Position numbers and translations under genes: made by a program
Notes under the pieces: generated by a model
Seen by the model: the letters and a program-made list of their open reading frames with translations, nothing else
The model's database searches: none
What the model was told of the DNA's origin: nothing
Origin: UBA1038 sp964481445
GTDB taxonomy: Bacteria > Bacillota > Clostridia > Christensenellales > Aristaeellaceae
Direction of reading: 5' to 3'
NCBI GenBank assembly: GCA_964481445.1
Contig: CAYZTQ010000104.1
Coordinates: 1-6,149 of the forward strand
Length of the DNA: 6,149 nt
Shown: positions 5,451 through 6,149 of the stretch, piece by piece
Position numbering within the stretch: the first letter of the stretch is position 1
How the letters are laid out: the number at the start of each line of letters is the position of its first letter

Positions 5451-6149
5451 ATGATCACATCCAGCTTCGACCCCCGGTCCGCCCCGGTTTTTGGCCCGCA
5501 GGATCTGTATGAGCCGCCGAAAAAGCCGCTTGCGGATGTTTGCGTCATCACCTTTTCAAAAACGGTCATCGACCACGCGCTGAGCCGGTTTGACTGCAGC
5601 GATGCGGCGACCGTCCGGGCGCTGAACGGCGACCGGCCCATCTATACCCTTGTCTATCAGGGGAAGACCATCGCCTTTTGCATGAGCCCCATCACCGCGG
5701 CCGGCTGTGGCACCGCGGTGGAAGAAATCCTGCTGCTGACGGGCGCCAAGCACCTTGTGTTGTTCGGCAGCTGCGGCGCGCTTGACAGCTCCCTCACCGA
5801 AGGGCGGCTGATCGTGCCGACCGAGGCCTACCGCGACGAGGGCCTCAGCTACCACTACGCCCCGCCGCAGGACTATATCACCGTGAGGAGCGCCCCGAAG
5901 GTGGCCGCTATTTTGGAAGAGCTTGGCCTGCCTCATGTATCCGGCCGCTGCTGGACGACTGACGCGCTGTTTCGCGAAACGCGCCTGAACGCCGAAAAGC
6001 GCCGCAAAGAGGGCTGCATCGCCGTGGACATGGAGTGCAGCGGCCTGCAGGCGCTGTGCGATTTCAAGGGCGTTGATTACTATACCTTCTTCTATACAGG
6101 CGACCTGCTGGACGCCCCCAAGTGGGAGCAGCGCATCCTCTGCAACGAG
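5451..6149 (+). CDS. Nucleoside phosphorylase family protein, 3' end outside window
   Basis: An open frame of 233 codons runs off the right edge without a stop. AAGGAG (5439-5444) precedes ATG by six bases. The translation matches the purine/uridine phosphorylase fold: ITAAGCGTAVEEILLLTGAKHLVLFGSCGAL (80-110) is the central strand-turn with the phosphate-binding loop (GSCGAL, 106-111). GRLIVPTEAYRDEGLSYHY (118-136) follows, then TTDALFRET (169-177), and AVDMECSGL (191-199), with M194/E195 at the ribose-binding position. Members of this group are usually about 250-260 residues, so only a short piece is missing. The enzyme would cleave nucleosides to base and ribose-1-phosphate in the cytoplasm. 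Whether it prefers uridine, purine or modified nucleosides cannot be told. It starts 14 bases after the permease stop with no terminator between, so it is probably in the same operon. Confidence 0.9.
   Translation, partial: MITSSFDPRSAPVFGPQDLYEPPKKPLADVCVITFSKTVIDHALSRFDCSDAATVRALNGDRPIYTLVYQGKTIAFCMSPITAAGCGTAVEEILLLTGAKHLVLFGSCGALDSSLTEGRLIVPTEAYRDEGLSYHYAPPQDYITVRSAPKVAAILEELGLPHVSGRCWTTDALFRETRLNAEKRRKEGCIAVDMECSGLQALCDFKGVDYYTFFYTGDLLDAPKWEQRILCNE

Overview
The window looks like a chromosomal segment of a fairly GC-rich Gram-positive anaerobe, most likely a Clostridia-type member of the Bacillota. This is inferred from four things: strong AGGAG-type ribosome binding sites on every gene, TTGACA/TATAAT-type promoters, eight tRNA genes that all encode their own CCA end, and an ABC exporter pair of the style common in gut Clostridia. 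No taxonomic marker gene is present, so the placement is tentative.

Layout. Positions 1-565 hold no supportable gene. They are lower in GC than the rest (about 42-45% in the first 120 bases) and contain a perfect 3 x 12 bp tandem repeat at 465-500. Positions 566-1398 form one minus-strand tRNA operon. A consensus promoter (1370-1398) reads leftwards through tRNA-Arg(TCT), His(GTG), Gln(TTG), Lys(TTT), Leu(TAG), Gly(GCC), Gly(TCC) and Lys(CTT), and ends at an intrinsic terminator (566-601). Spacers in the array alternate short and long (6, 23, 4, 22, 8, 22, 4 bases in transcription order), so the genes fall into four doublets. The Gly(GCC) gene has a C where T-loop base U55 is expected.

Positions 1399-1780 separate the tRNA operon from the divergent rightward genes. 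They hold two GC-rich hairpins and a plus-strand promoter candidate with a perfect TATAAT. That promoter would give a leader of about 200 bases that can form at least three consecutive hairpins and could be an unassigned structured RNA. The first rightward gene (1781-3046) is a DUF2130-type protein: a CxxC knuckle, a long coiled coil, and a domain with a D...ExK signature like PD-(D/E)XK nucleases.

A second rightward unit begins after it. Its promoter (TTGACT-17-TATCAT, 3085-3113) contains a paired palindrome (TGATATCA-AAA-TGATATCA) filling the spacer and overlapping the -10, a typical arrangement for repression. It drives an ABC ATPase (3135-3857), an overlapping 528-residue ABC-2-type membrane permease (3850-5436) and, 14 bases later, a nucleoside phosphorylase-family gene that runs off the right edge (5451-6149). 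The ATPase and permease should form one exporter or membrane-remodelling complex. The tight spacing suggests the phosphorylase is co-transcribed, but nothing in the sequence proves a shared function. The regulator for the operator is not in the window.
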